A DNA stretch of 64,000 bases, taken from NCBI GenBank assembly GCA_900552385.1, contig URZI01000008.1, forward strand, positions 32,502 through 96,501, written 5' to 3'. Each line of letters opens with the position of its first letter. Within the stretch, counting starts at the first letter, position 1. This document shows, in pieces, positions 8,833-15,297 of this stretch. This DNA is from an uncultured Collinsella sp. (GTDB lineage Bacteria > Actinomycetota > Coriobacteriia > Coriobacteriales > Coriobacteriaceae). Made by a program: the position numbers and the translations under genes. Under the pieces are notes generated by a model. That model was given only the letters and a program-made list of their open reading frames with translations. It was not told the origin of the DNA and ran no database searches.

Positions 8833-9237
8833 ATGTTCTCTTGGCTTTCCCTTGGCAACTTGCGGAGCGCGGCAAGGCAGCTCCAAAGGCTGCTGCGCAA
8901 AAAGTTCGGACTTACTGTCAAGCCGTGGAAGATAAGCCGTGTCAGCAATGAAGAGCCGGTCGATGTTGTGGGATACACGGTGCGAAAGGACCGTACCACG
9001 CTTCGCGGTTCGCTTTTCCTGCGAGCGTGCAGGTCGCTTCGAAGATGCAGGCGTTCGCCAACGCTCAAACGGGCGCGAAGGGCTACCAGTTACGGCGGCT
9101 GGTTCAAGCACGCGGATTGCGCCGACGTTTGGCGCGACAACGGATTCAACAAGGTTTTCAAAAAAGCCCGCGCACAAATAAGCGCGGCGGAAAGGGGAGC
9201 ACATGAGCACTATGACGTGCAGCGCAACGCCGCTTGA
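8833..9237 (+). pseudogene. DGR-type reverse transcriptase, C-terminal remnant
   Basis: The 134-codon frame begins inside the template remnant (MFSWLSLGNL) and continues as the end of a retron/DGR-type reverse transcriptase: KKFGLTVKPWKISRVS, then VDVVGYTVRKDRTTLR (the region after the catalytic motif, with VGY), then basic helices and SYGGWFKHADC near the end. Full DGR enzymes are usually over 300 residues; the N-terminal part with the YxDD catalytic motif is absent. No good ribosome site precedes 8833. The simplest reading is a deletion joining the template repeat to the second half of the gene. The next gene begins inside its last 35 bases, so this was the natural place of the RT gene. Confidence 0.75.
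8842..8862 (+). repeat. Truncated DGR template repeat (TR) remnant
   Basis: Bases TGGCTTTCCCTTGGCAACTTG equal the start of the VR (8632-8652) except for one A, which is T in the VR. It lies between the VR and the reverse transcriptase remnant on the same strand, the usual order VR-TR-RT. Immediately after it the sequence is already reverse-transcriptase coding, so the rest of the template is deleted. Confidence 0.65.
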
Positions 9238-9571
9238 CGCGGTGACGGTGGAAGTAAGACCGGGCGGCGTGACCTCCGATGTTTGGCTTCGTCGAAACAT
9301 CGAGAAGGACGTTGCGGACAACAGCACTGATACCGAAAAAGCAATCGAGTTTTGGCGAGCGGACGAGCTGCATTTTGTGGCAGTCGGCACGCCGTCAATT
9401 GAAGAGGTGACAGCGGCGTTCAACGAGTTATGGGACGCACACGAGGGTGACGGGCTTACGGATACCGAGCGCATCGACAGCATCATTGCGCAGCTTAAGC
9501 AGACACGCGCTGCTCTTGCGGACACCAACGCTGCCCTGCTCGAAATCGGCGACATCGTGGGCGGTGAGTAG
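9203..9571 (+). CDS. Small phage tail-associated protein, unknown function
   Basis: A 122-residue protein starting at ATG 9203 after GAAAGGGGAG, overlapping the reverse transcriptase remnant by 35 bases. It has a beta-rich N-terminal part and a helical C-terminus (RIDSIIAQLKQTRAALADTN). Proteins of this kind and size often follow tail fibre genes in Gram-positive phages and precede the XkdX-like gene, as here. I recognise no functional domain; a fibre-assembly role is only a guess. Confidence 0.6.
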   Translation: MSTMTCSATPLDAVTVEVRPGGVTSDVWLRRNIEKDVADNSTDTEKAIEFWRADELHFVAVGTPSIEEVTAAFNELWDAHEGDGLTDTERIDSIIAQLKQTRAALADTNAALLEIGDIVGGE

Positions 9572-9573
9572 CG

Positions 9574-9690
9574 ATGGCGAAGATCTACTACGAAGCCGTC
9601 ATGGATGGCAAGCGCACTGTCGAGAGCGTACCCAAGCTCTGGCGTGCCGCTGTGCAGAAGATGATCGAGGACAATGCAAAGGAGAAATAA
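9574..9690 (+). CDS. CD1375/XkdX-like small phage protein
   Basis: A 38-residue protein beginning MAKIYYEAVMDGKRTVESV and continuing with PKLWRAAVQKMIE. The pattern of a start MAKIYY, a short helix, then V-P-x-x-W-R-x-x-V fits the small CD1375/XkdX family that sits directly upstream of holin genes in many Gram-positive prophages; its function is unknown. It starts two bases after the previous stop and its stop overlaps the holin start (TAATG), so translation is probably coupled. Confidence 0.75.
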   Translation: MAKIYYEAVMDGKRTVESVPKLWRAAVQKMIEDNAKEK

Positions 9691-10106
9691 TGGGAGCTAT
9701 CTACACGTTCACGGAGCCGCAGGTCTGGGCAATCGGCGGCGCATTCCTGATGATGCTTTTCGACATGGTTACAGGCATCGCCCAGGCAATTTTCAACTGT
9801 AGCTTTAAGTCTTCGACGATGCGTCGCGGCCTATGTCATAAGGCCACGCTTTCCCTTATCATCATGCTGGTTATATGTATCGAGATTCTAAGCTCGCATA
9901 TCGTTGGACTGAATTTCGGTGGCATTACCATCTATGTCGTTTGCGGCGCAATCATCGGCATGGAGTTCGCTTCTATCCTCGAAAACCTCAAGCAGGCTTA
10001 TCCAGAGCTTGCCGATACGCCCATCATGAAGATTTTCGAGCACGCCAACGTTGACACCGATGATATTACGAAGGCGATTGCCGATGAAGTCGCGAAGCGC
10101 GGCTAG
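9690..10106 (+). CDS. Phage holin (toxin secretion/phage lysis family)
   Basis: A 138-residue membrane protein. I use ATG 9690, which overlaps the previous stop; a longer in-frame reading to 9447 runs through two other genes and is not real. Three to four hydrophobic segments are visible: IGGAFLMMLFDMVTGIAQAIF (start), LSLIIMLVICIEIL, and ITIYVVCGAIIGMEFASIL. The motif D-M-V-T-G-I-x-x-A and the following basic loop (SSTMRRGL) are typical of the phage holin 4 type. Holins form the pore that lets the lysin reach the cell wall. The C-terminal tail is charged and cytoplasmic in the family. Confidence 0.85.
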   Translation: MGAIYTFTEPQVWAIGGAFLMMLFDMVTGIAQAIFNCSFKSSTMRRGLCHKATLSLIIMLVICIEILSSHIVGLNFGGITIYVVCGAIIGMEFASILENLKQAYPELADTPIMKIFEHANVDTDDITKAIADEVAKRG

Positions 10107-10107
10107 A

Positions 10108-10779
10108 ATGCGGATTGCCGTCGCACTGCTGCTGGGCTTCGCGGTAGGCATGGGCTTATGGTTCGTTTTGACTGCCGACCACGTCGGCAGAGATACGGCA
10201 GCATTTGGAAAAGCATATAACCAAGGCTATAGCGATGGTTATACAGCGGCTTTGCCTGTTTATGAAAAGAAGACGAGTGCGAAGAGCGGCTATATGCCGC
10301 TCTTCTTGCAAAAAGACCCTCAATGGGCTGACGTCGCTTATTCGGATGAAACCATCGGCACGTATGGATGCGGCCTAACGGCTGCGGCGATGGCCTTGAG
10401 CTATCTTAACGGTCGCGAGGTAACGCCCGATCTGCTTGCCGCATTCGTCGGCGAAAGCTGCCTGACAGACCGCGTTAACGACATGGCGAAGTTCAGCGCC
10501 TATATGACCAAGAACTACAGCCTGAAATCCCGTGACACGTTTTGGGGCACGGACGAAGCCCTCAAGGCCGTCGAAGACGGCTGGATCGTTTTCGCAGGCG
10601 TTACCGGAACCCTTGGCGAGCGCTCTTACGGCTCGCACGTCGTGATGATTTGGCGCGAGAACACCGACGGTACCTATGCGCTCCGCGACCCTGATGACGG
10701 CACCAATTCAATCCATGCATGGACAGCCGACGAGCTTAACGCCGTTACTTTCACACAATTCAATGCAATTAAGAGGTGA
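10108..10779 (+). CDS. C39-like cysteine peptidase with N-terminal membrane anchor, in lysis cassette
   Basis: About 223 residues from ATG 10108 (one base after the holin stop; ATG 10084 would add eight residues). An N-terminal hydrophobic segment (IAVALLLGFAVGMGLWFVL) is a signal peptide or anchor. The domain from about residue 65 has the C39-like order: FLQKDPQW, catalytic Cys in YGCGLTAAAMALSYL, His in GSHVVMIW and Asp in LRDPDDG. Such domains are papain-like peptidases that cut peptide bonds, here perhaps in wall peptides or a surface protein. It lies between holin and lysin, so a role in lysis or in altering the host surface is inferred. Confidence 0.75.
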   Translation: MRIAVALLLGFAVGMGLWFVLTADHVGRDTAAFGKAYNQGYSDGYTAALPVYEKKTSAKSGYMPLFLQKDPQWADVAYSDETIGTYGCGLTAAAMALSYLNGREVTPDLLAAFVGESCLTDRVNDMAKFSAYMTKNYSLKSRDTFWGTDEALKAVEDGWIVFAGVTGTLGERSYGSHVVMIWRENTDGTYALRDPDDGTNSIHAWTADELNAVTFTQFNAIKR

Positions 10780-10784
10780 TGTAG

Positions 10785-11810
10785 ATGACCATGAAGGGCA
10801 TCGATATTGCAGACTTTCAAAAAAACCTTAATCTCGATTCAATCGAATACGATTTTGTCATCATCAAAGGAACCCAGGGCACCAATTACGTCAATACGTT
10901 TTGTGACGCGTTTGTGCAAAAGGCTATCAAGGCGGGTAAGCTCTGGGGCTTCTACCATTTCATGAATATGGATGATCCTGTCAAGCAAGCGGATCACTTC
11001 TACCAGAACTGTAAAAACTATTTCGGCAAGGGTATTCCCGTGCTCGATTATGAGGACGGCGGCAGAATCGGCACGGACGGTGCCAAGAAATTCCTTGATC
11101 GCATCTATGCGCTTACTGGCGTGAGGTGTCTCTTGTATACCTACCGCAATCTCACCAAAGAGGAAGATTGGTCTAAGATTGCGCCCAACCACGCCCTCTG
11201 GGTTGCCCAGTATGCCAACGAGAATCAGACTGGGTACCAGGATTCGCCATGGCTTCCTGATGGCGGTTTTGGTGCTTGGAATACCTGCGTGATGCACCAG
11301 TATTCTTCGCACGGTAGGTTATCTGGGTACAACGGCAACCTCGATCTTGACATTGCCTTCATGGACGCTGCCGCCTGGTCGCGTTATGCGAAGCCCGGCA
11401 CCTACAATGCGCCGGCTGCGACTGACAATGAGCACGGTGGCAGCACCGCCGACCTTGCGGCAGACGTAATGCGAGGGAAGTACGGCAACGGTGACGAGCG
11501 CAAGGCCAAGCTTGGTGCTCGATTCAACGAGGTGCAAGACCTAATCAATCGCACGGCCACCGCAAGCGCCGACAATCTTGCAACGGATGTGCTCAACGGC
11601 AATCTTGGCAACGGTGAGACGCGCAAAGTAATTCTTGGCACCCGCTATGACGAGGTGCAAGCCGTGGTCAATTCCCGCGTCAACGCCGTAGACATCGACG
11701 CTCTTGCACGCGCCGTCATTCGTGGCGAGTACGGCAACGGTGACGAGCGCAAGGCCAGACTTGGCGCTAACTTCGATGCCGTGCAAAAACGAGTAAACGA
11801 ACTTCTTTAG
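10785..11810 (+). CDS. Phage endolysin: GH25 muramidase with three CW_7 repeats
   Basis: A 341-residue lysin. Residues ~4-195 form a GH25 (Chalaropsis-type lysozyme) domain: KGIDIADFQKN at the start with the catalytic-region Asp, LWGFYHFM, and PVLDYEDGG containing the acidic pair. After a linker come three repeats of about 36 residues (DLAADVMRGKYGNGDERK, NLATDVLNGNLGNGETRK, ALARAVIRGEYGNGDERK), each with G-N-G-[DE]-x-R-K-x-x-L-G, the CW_7 wall-binding repeat. The enzyme cuts the glycan backbone of peptidoglycan. The start follows GAGGTGAT. It has no signal peptide, so it depends on the holin. A strong hairpin follows. Confidence 0.92.
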   Translation: MTMKGIDIADFQKNLNLDSIEYDFVIIKGTQGTNYVNTFCDAFVQKAIKAGKLWGFYHFMNMDDPVKQADHFYQNCKNYFGKGIPVLDYEDGGRIGTDGAKKFLDRIYALTGVRCLLYTYRNLTKEEDWSKIAPNHALWVAQYANENQTGYQDSPWLPDGGFGAWNTCVMHQYSSHGRLSGYNGNLDLDIAFMDAAAWSRYAKPGTYNAPAATDNEHGGSTADLAADVMRGKYGNGDERKAKLGARFNEVQDLINRTATASADNLATDVLNGNLGNGETRKVILGTRYDEVQAVVNSRVNAVDIDALARAVIRGEYGNGDERKARLGANFDAVQKRVNELL

Positions 11811-11824
11811 TAGCTTATAGAAAT

Positions 11825-11860
11825 GCCCACACCCTGTAATGGGGTGTGGGCTATTTTCGT
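11825..11860 (+). terminator. Terminator of the late phage operon
   Basis: A 10-bp perfect stem (GCCCACACCC / GGGTGTGGGC) with a 7-base loop, 14 bases after the lysin stop, followed by a broken T-rich stretch (CTATTTTCGTTT). Confidence 0.85.
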
Positions 11861-11883
11861 TTAAATGGCATTGCGACAAGTCT

Positions 11884-12060
11884 CTAACGGATCATGTCCT
11901 CTCGAATCAAGCTCTTGATGTACTCGGTTGTATTGTCTTGCTCCTTGAGCCATTTATATATACTCTCGTCATCCTCGTTGGGGTAAAAACGTATGACGAG
12001 CTGTTTCACCGACCTTTTGCGATAGGAAGATGTTGCGCGTCTTTGCGCTTCAGTTGCCAT
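11884..12060 (-). CDS. Small basic protein, ribbon-helix-helix-like, unknown function
   Basis: A 58-residue protein starting MATEAQRRATSSYRKRS. I use ATG 12060, preceded by GGTGA, although the frame is open further upstream. The basic start followed by KQLVIRFYPNEDD and a helix ending in YIKSLIREDM resembles small Arc-like proteins common in phages and plasmids of Gram-positive bacteria, which bind DNA as dimers. It is the third gene of a minus-strand operon that starts at the promoter at 12377-12405, with only one base between it and the stop of the gene before. Confidence 0.65.
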   Translation of the reverse strand: MATEAQRRATSSYRKRSVKQLVIRFYPNEDDESIYKWLKEQDNTTEYIKSLIREDMIR

Positions 12061-12061
12061 T

Positions 12062-12145
12062 TTATTCACCGCGCTTTTCTCTGGCCTTGCGCCAGATGCG
12101 AAACGAGATAAACGAGATGACAAAAACTACAATGCCTGTTTTCAT
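12062..12145 (-). CDS. 27-residue single-span membrane peptide
   Basis: ATG 12145 lies behind a perfect ribosome site (AGGAG, seven bases away). The peptide is a hydrophobic segment (GIVVFVISFISF) followed by a strongly basic tail (RIWRKAREKRGE), so it should cross the membrane once. The stop is one base from the start of the next gene. Small membrane peptides at phage ends include toxins, superinfection-exclusion factors and accessory lysis proteins; the sequence does not say which. Confidence 0.6.
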   Translation of the reverse strand: MKTGIVVFVISFISFRIWRKAREKRGE

Positions 12146-12209
12146 CGTTGAGCTCCTGTTGTAAGATGATTTTGGCTAGTGGGGCACCGCCGAAGCAGCG
12201 CCCCTTGCC

Positions 12210-12344
12210 CTATCTAGACCTCTTAGCGTGCTTTCCCGGCTTGCGAGAGGTCTTTTTCTTTAGGGCTTCGATTCCTTCATCTAGCGCTTTTGCAAGTAGC
12301 ACGCCGATGACAGCAACCGTTAAGTCCCATATTTTGTCATCCAT
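12210..12344 (-). CDS. 44-residue small membrane protein
   Basis: Starts at ATG 12344 behind GAAGGGAGGTGG, one of the strongest ribosome sites in the window. The sequence has a hydrophobic helix (WDLTVAVIGVLLAKAL) and a lysine/arginine-rich tail (KKKTSRKPGKHAKRS). It is the first gene of the small minus-strand operon, 33 bases after the predicted transcription start. Function unknown; the layout (strong promoter, strong ribosome site, tiny membrane protein) fits a lysogenic-conversion or toxin-like gene. Confidence 0.65.
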   Translation of the reverse strand: MDDKIWDLTVAVIGVLLAKALDEGIEALKKKTSRKPGKHAKRSR

Positions 12345-12376
12345 TTGAACCACCTCCCTTCTTGCTTACGTCTATT

Positions 12377-12405
12377 ATTATAAGGTATACCCCATAGTAA
12401 AGCAA
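12377..12405 (-). promoter_or_regulatory. Promoter of the small-protein operon
   Basis: On the minus strand: -35 box TTGCTT (12405-12400), 17 bases, -10 box TATAAT (12382-12377). This is close to the sigma-A consensus and points at the gene starting at 12344. It is well separated from the late phage operon, so these genes can be expressed in the lysogen. Confidence 0.75.
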
Positions 12406-12546
12406 GCTCATATTGAATTTTGCTAACTTTTTTTCGAGCTAAACAGTGTTATTATGCAAAACCAGTTAGTGGAGACTTTGATTTCGCGTCCGTTCGCGGC
12501 TATCGTAGGGTTCGCAAAGATTTTCTGAGGCTCCACCAGAAGTAAC

Positions 12547-12580
12547 AGGCAGGTAGATATTCGTATCTACCTGCCTTTTT
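12547..12580 (+). terminator. Strong terminator
   Basis: A perfect 13-bp stem (AGGCAGGTAGATA / TATCTACCTGCCT) with TTCG loop followed by TTTTTATTT. It marks the end of a transcript from the left; no convincing gene precedes it on the plus strand. It may end a small RNA or be the host side of the prophage border. Confidence 0.8.
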
Positions 12581-12850
12581 ATTTCTAGTCCGCACCGCGG
12601 AGAATCGAACTCTGTGCAGGGCGTGAGCGTTTTTAGCCCGCGGGTGAGGACGCCGGCAGGCGGCCGAAGCCGGTGCGGATTTGCGAAGCAAATACGCGGA
12701 TTCTCCGCGCAATGCCCCAGCTAGATATAGATGCGATGCCGATCGGGCGTCTTGCCCCGGCCTCAACCCATCAACGGATTCCCCAAACCGCGGAGAATCG
12801 AACTCTATGCAGGGCGCGGCCGTAAAGAAAACGCCTTGGCAACGCAGACC
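12581..12850. repeat. Gene-free stretch with two copies of a 30-bp tRNA-arm-like repeat
   Basis: Copies at 12594-12623 and 12787-12816 begin ACCGCGGAGAATCGAACTCT and differ at one of 30 bases. On the minus strand they read AGAGTTCGATTCTCCGC, like a tRNA T-arm, but no complete tRNA can be folded around either. The stretch between is GC-rich and palindromic. They are probably decayed tRNA 3' ends or a repetitive extragenic element. Confidence 0.5.
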
Positions 12851-13175
12851 GGGACACGCTTTCCCAATGGCGGCCCAGGCGGAAAGTCCATCCCGGAATC
12901 CGCGCTCAGACTGGGATGTAGTTTCCGGATGATGCCTCAAGCGGAAACTGCGACCCGGAATCGAGCCGTAGAGTGGGATATGCTTTCCCAATGGCAGCTC
13001 AAGCGGAAAGTACATCCCGGAATCCTCGTTCGGAATGGGATGCAGTTTCCAAATGAATGGCTAGCGGAAAGTTCATCCCGGAATCCGCGCTCAGAACGGG
13101 ACGCGCTTTCCCAGCGGCGGTCCAAGCGGAAAGCGCATCCCGGAATCTCGCCTCAAACTGGGACACACTTTCCGC
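12851..13175. repeat. Tandem array of 62-bp units, each forming a hairpin
   Basis: Unit starts at 12851, 12913, 12975, 13037, 13098 and 13160 (last one cut short). Each unit has the arm GGGAxxxxxTTTCC, a 15-17 base spacer, the opposite arm GGAAAxxxxxxCCC, and the link CGGAATC. The four or five bases in the middle of each arm differ between units, while the ends are constant. It lies directly upstream of the patatin gene with no coding frame of its own that looks real. Confidence 0.8.
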
Positions 13176-13260
13176 TTCACTTGCCGCCTCAAAAAACCTG
13201 CGCTCTCGCCATCCCAAAACTGGGTAGAAGAAGGCCAAAACGCAATCGCAGGAGGTCAAT

Positions 13261-14139
13261 ATGACTGCAGAAGATAAGGCAAAGAATGCCGGCAAGGTCG
13301 CGCTCGTCCTGGAGGGCGGTAGTTTTCGCGGGCAGTTTACCGCGGGCGTGCTCGACGTTCTCATGGAGGCTGGCGTCGAGATTCCGGCTGTCTACGGTGT
13401 ATCGGCCGGCGCCCTCAACGGCGTGAACTACAAGTCGCACCAGATCGGTCGTGCCAACCGCATCAACCTGGCTTTCTGCAACGACAGCCGCTTCATGGGC
13501 GCCGCATCGTTTGCGTCCACGGGCTCTATTGTGGGTTACGACTTTATCTTCAATGATGTCCAGGACTGCCTGGATCCCTTTGACAACGAGACGTTCGACG
13601 CGAGCCCCATCGAGATGTACGCCGTTGCGACGGACATGCTCTTTGGAACCGCTGCCTACCTGCCGGTCAAAAGCGCCGTACTTGACCTCGATGCCGTGCG
13701 CGCCTCGACGTCGCTGCCGCTGGTGACGCCGTCAGTCGAGATCGACGGGCACAAATACGTCGACGGCGGCGTGGCCGATTCGGTCCCTATCGAGCATGTG
13801 CTCGAGGAGGCGGGCTTCGACCGTGCGGTCGTCATCGTCACGCAGGACCGTTCGTATGAGAAAAAGCCCTACGAGTTTTTGCCGGCCGCGCGTGCGCGTT
13901 ATGCCGACTACCCCTATCTGCTCGAGGCTATCGAGACGCGCCACGACCGTTACAACATTCAGCGCATGCACCTGTGGAAGTATGAGCGCGAGGGCCGTGC
14001 GTTGGTCGTCGCTCCGCAAAAGCCGGTCGAGGTCGGCCATGTCGAGCACGATTCGGCAAAGCTTCTGGACCTGTATATCCAGGGCCGTCAGGAGGCAAAG
14101 CGCCTGCTCGCGGAAATCCAAGAGTTCGTTGAGCGCTAG
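13261..14139 (+). CDS. Patatin-like phospholipase
   Basis: A 292-residue serine hydrolase of the patatin family. The oxyanion loop (GGSFRG, residues 19-24), the nucleophile motif GVSAG (46-50, Ser48) and the catalytic Asp in VDGGV (about residue 168) are all present, so the Ser-Asp dyad is intact. The family cleaves acyl chains from membrane lipids or other esters. No signal peptide is visible, so it is cytoplasmic or peripheral. The start follows AGGAGG at the right distance. It is a single-gene unit upstream of the ribosomal protein operon; the hairpin array lies in front of it. Confidence 0.88.
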   Translation: MTAEDKAKNAGKVALVLEGGSFRGQFTAGVLDVLMEAGVEIPAVYGVSAGALNGVNYKSHQIGRANRINLAFCNDSRFMGAASFASTGSIVGYDFIFNDVQDCLDPFDNETFDASPIEMYAVATDMLFGTAAYLPVKSAVLDLDAVRASTSLPLVTPSVEIDGHKYVDGGVADSVPIEHVLEEAGFDRAVVIVTQDRSYEKKPYEFLPAARARYADYPYLLEAIETRHDRYNIQRMHLWKYEREGRALVVAPQKPVEVGHVEHDSAKLLDLYIQGRQEAKRLLAEIQEFVER

Positions 14140-14238
14140 CGACGGCGAACCCTCAAAAAATGACAACAGCTAAAGAGCTGGAAAATCACGGCTCGTGGAT
14201 GACATGTGCAGAAACTCTGGTCGGAGCCAAAATACCTG

Positions 14239-14266
14239 TTGACTCGTACGGCGAGCGGGGTAATAT
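14239..14266 (+). promoter_or_regulatory. Promoter of rplM-rpsI
   Basis: TTGACT at 14239-14244, 16 bases, TAATAT at 14261-14266. The transcript would have a leader of about 60 bases before the rplM start at 14333. L13 operons are often controlled by such leaders in other bacteria, but I cannot identify a conserved motif here. Confidence 0.7.
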
Positions 14267-14332
14267 GGACGGGTTACTTGCAGAGCCCCGTGAATCTCTG
14301 TAACAACACGTACTGTACATGGAGGAGTCTAA

Positions 14333-14776
14333 GTGATTTCGAAATCGACTCACTACGCCAAGCAGGGCGAGGTCCAGCGCAACTGGGTTCTCGTCGACGC
14401 CGATGGTGCTGTCCTGGGCCGTCTTGCCACCCAGATCGCAATGATCCTGCGCGGTAAGAACAAGCCCCAGTTCACGCCCAACAGCGACTGCGGCGACTTC
14501 GTTGTCGTCATCAACGCCGATAAGGTCCAGCTTACCGGTAACAAGGCCGACACGAAGACCTATTATCGCCACAGCGGCTACAACGGCGGCCTCAAGGCTG
14601 AGAGCTTCCGCCAGGCTATGGAGAAGCACCCGGAGAAGGTCATCGAGCGCGCCGTTCGCGGTATGCTGCCCAAGACCACCCTCGGCCGTGCCCAGATGAC
14701 CAAGCTTAAGGTCTACGCTGGTGCCGAGCATCCGCATGCTGCCCAGAACCCCACGAAGATTGAGCTGGAGGCTTAA
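14333..14776 (+). CDS. rplM: 50S ribosomal protein L13
   Basis: A 147-residue protein with the full L13 pattern: WVLVDADGAVLGRLAT near the start, LRGKNKPQFTPNSDCGDFVV, YYRHSGYNGGL, and the end YAGAEHPHAAQNP. It starts with GTG at 14333, eight bases after GGAGGAG. L13 binds 23S rRNA early in 50S assembly. It forms the standard operon with rpsI, which begins two bases after its stop. Confidence 0.98.
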   Translation: MISKSTHYAKQGEVQRNWVLVDADGAVLGRLATQIAMILRGKNKPQFTPNSDCGDFVVVINADKVQLTGNKADTKTYYRHSGYNGGLKAESFRQAMEKHPEKVIERAVRGMLPKTTLGRAQMTKLKVYAGAEHPHAAQNPTKIELEA

Positions 14777-14778
14777 AG

Positions 14779-15174
<396 letters not shown>

Positions 15175-15205
15175 GGTTTTATCTCCTTTCGAGATACAAT
15201 GTACA

Positions 15206-15248
15206 AGCGGGGCCTGCCGATTCCTCGGCGGGTCCCGCTTTTCTTTTT
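15206..15248 (+). terminator. rpsI terminator
   Basis: Stem AGCGGGGCCTGCCGA / TCGGCGGGTCCCGCT with TTCC loop and a TTTTCTTTTT tail. Confidence 0.9.
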
Positions 15249-15297
15249 CGACTAGGGTGGGCGGTTGTATATCGCCTGCTAGGGAAGGAGCAATCCT

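Larger units (their letters stand above)
1..12530. mobile_element. Right part of a siphovirus-type prophage (left end outside window)
   Basis: Consecutive plus-strand genes follow the standard tail-to-lysis order of phages of Gram-positive hosts: tape measure, Dit, tail protein with collagen-like stretches, BppU, receptor-binding protein, CD1375/XkdX-like protein, holin, peptidase, lysin. Genes overlap or are separated by a few bases, as in one late operon ending at a strong hairpin at 11825. No integrase or head gene is in the window, so the phage begins upstream. The right border is not proven; I place it between the small-protein operon (12344) and the hairpin at 12547. Confidence 0.85.

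Noticed and set aside
12454..12528. 24-residue hydrophobic peptide (MQNQLVETLISRPFAAIVGF...)
   Set aside because: It looks like a small toxin peptide and is followed by a strong terminator, but there is no ribosome site and no good -35 box. Left as a possibility only.
12490..12535. tmRNA or tRNA 3' end (GGCTCCACCA) as prophage attachment site
   Set aside because: The bases before CCA do not form a T-arm or acceptor stem, so no RNA gene end can be supported.
12851..13175. CRISPR array
   Set aside because: The 62-bp units are repeated throughout, without distinct spacers, and each unit is a near-palindrome. No cas genes in the window.
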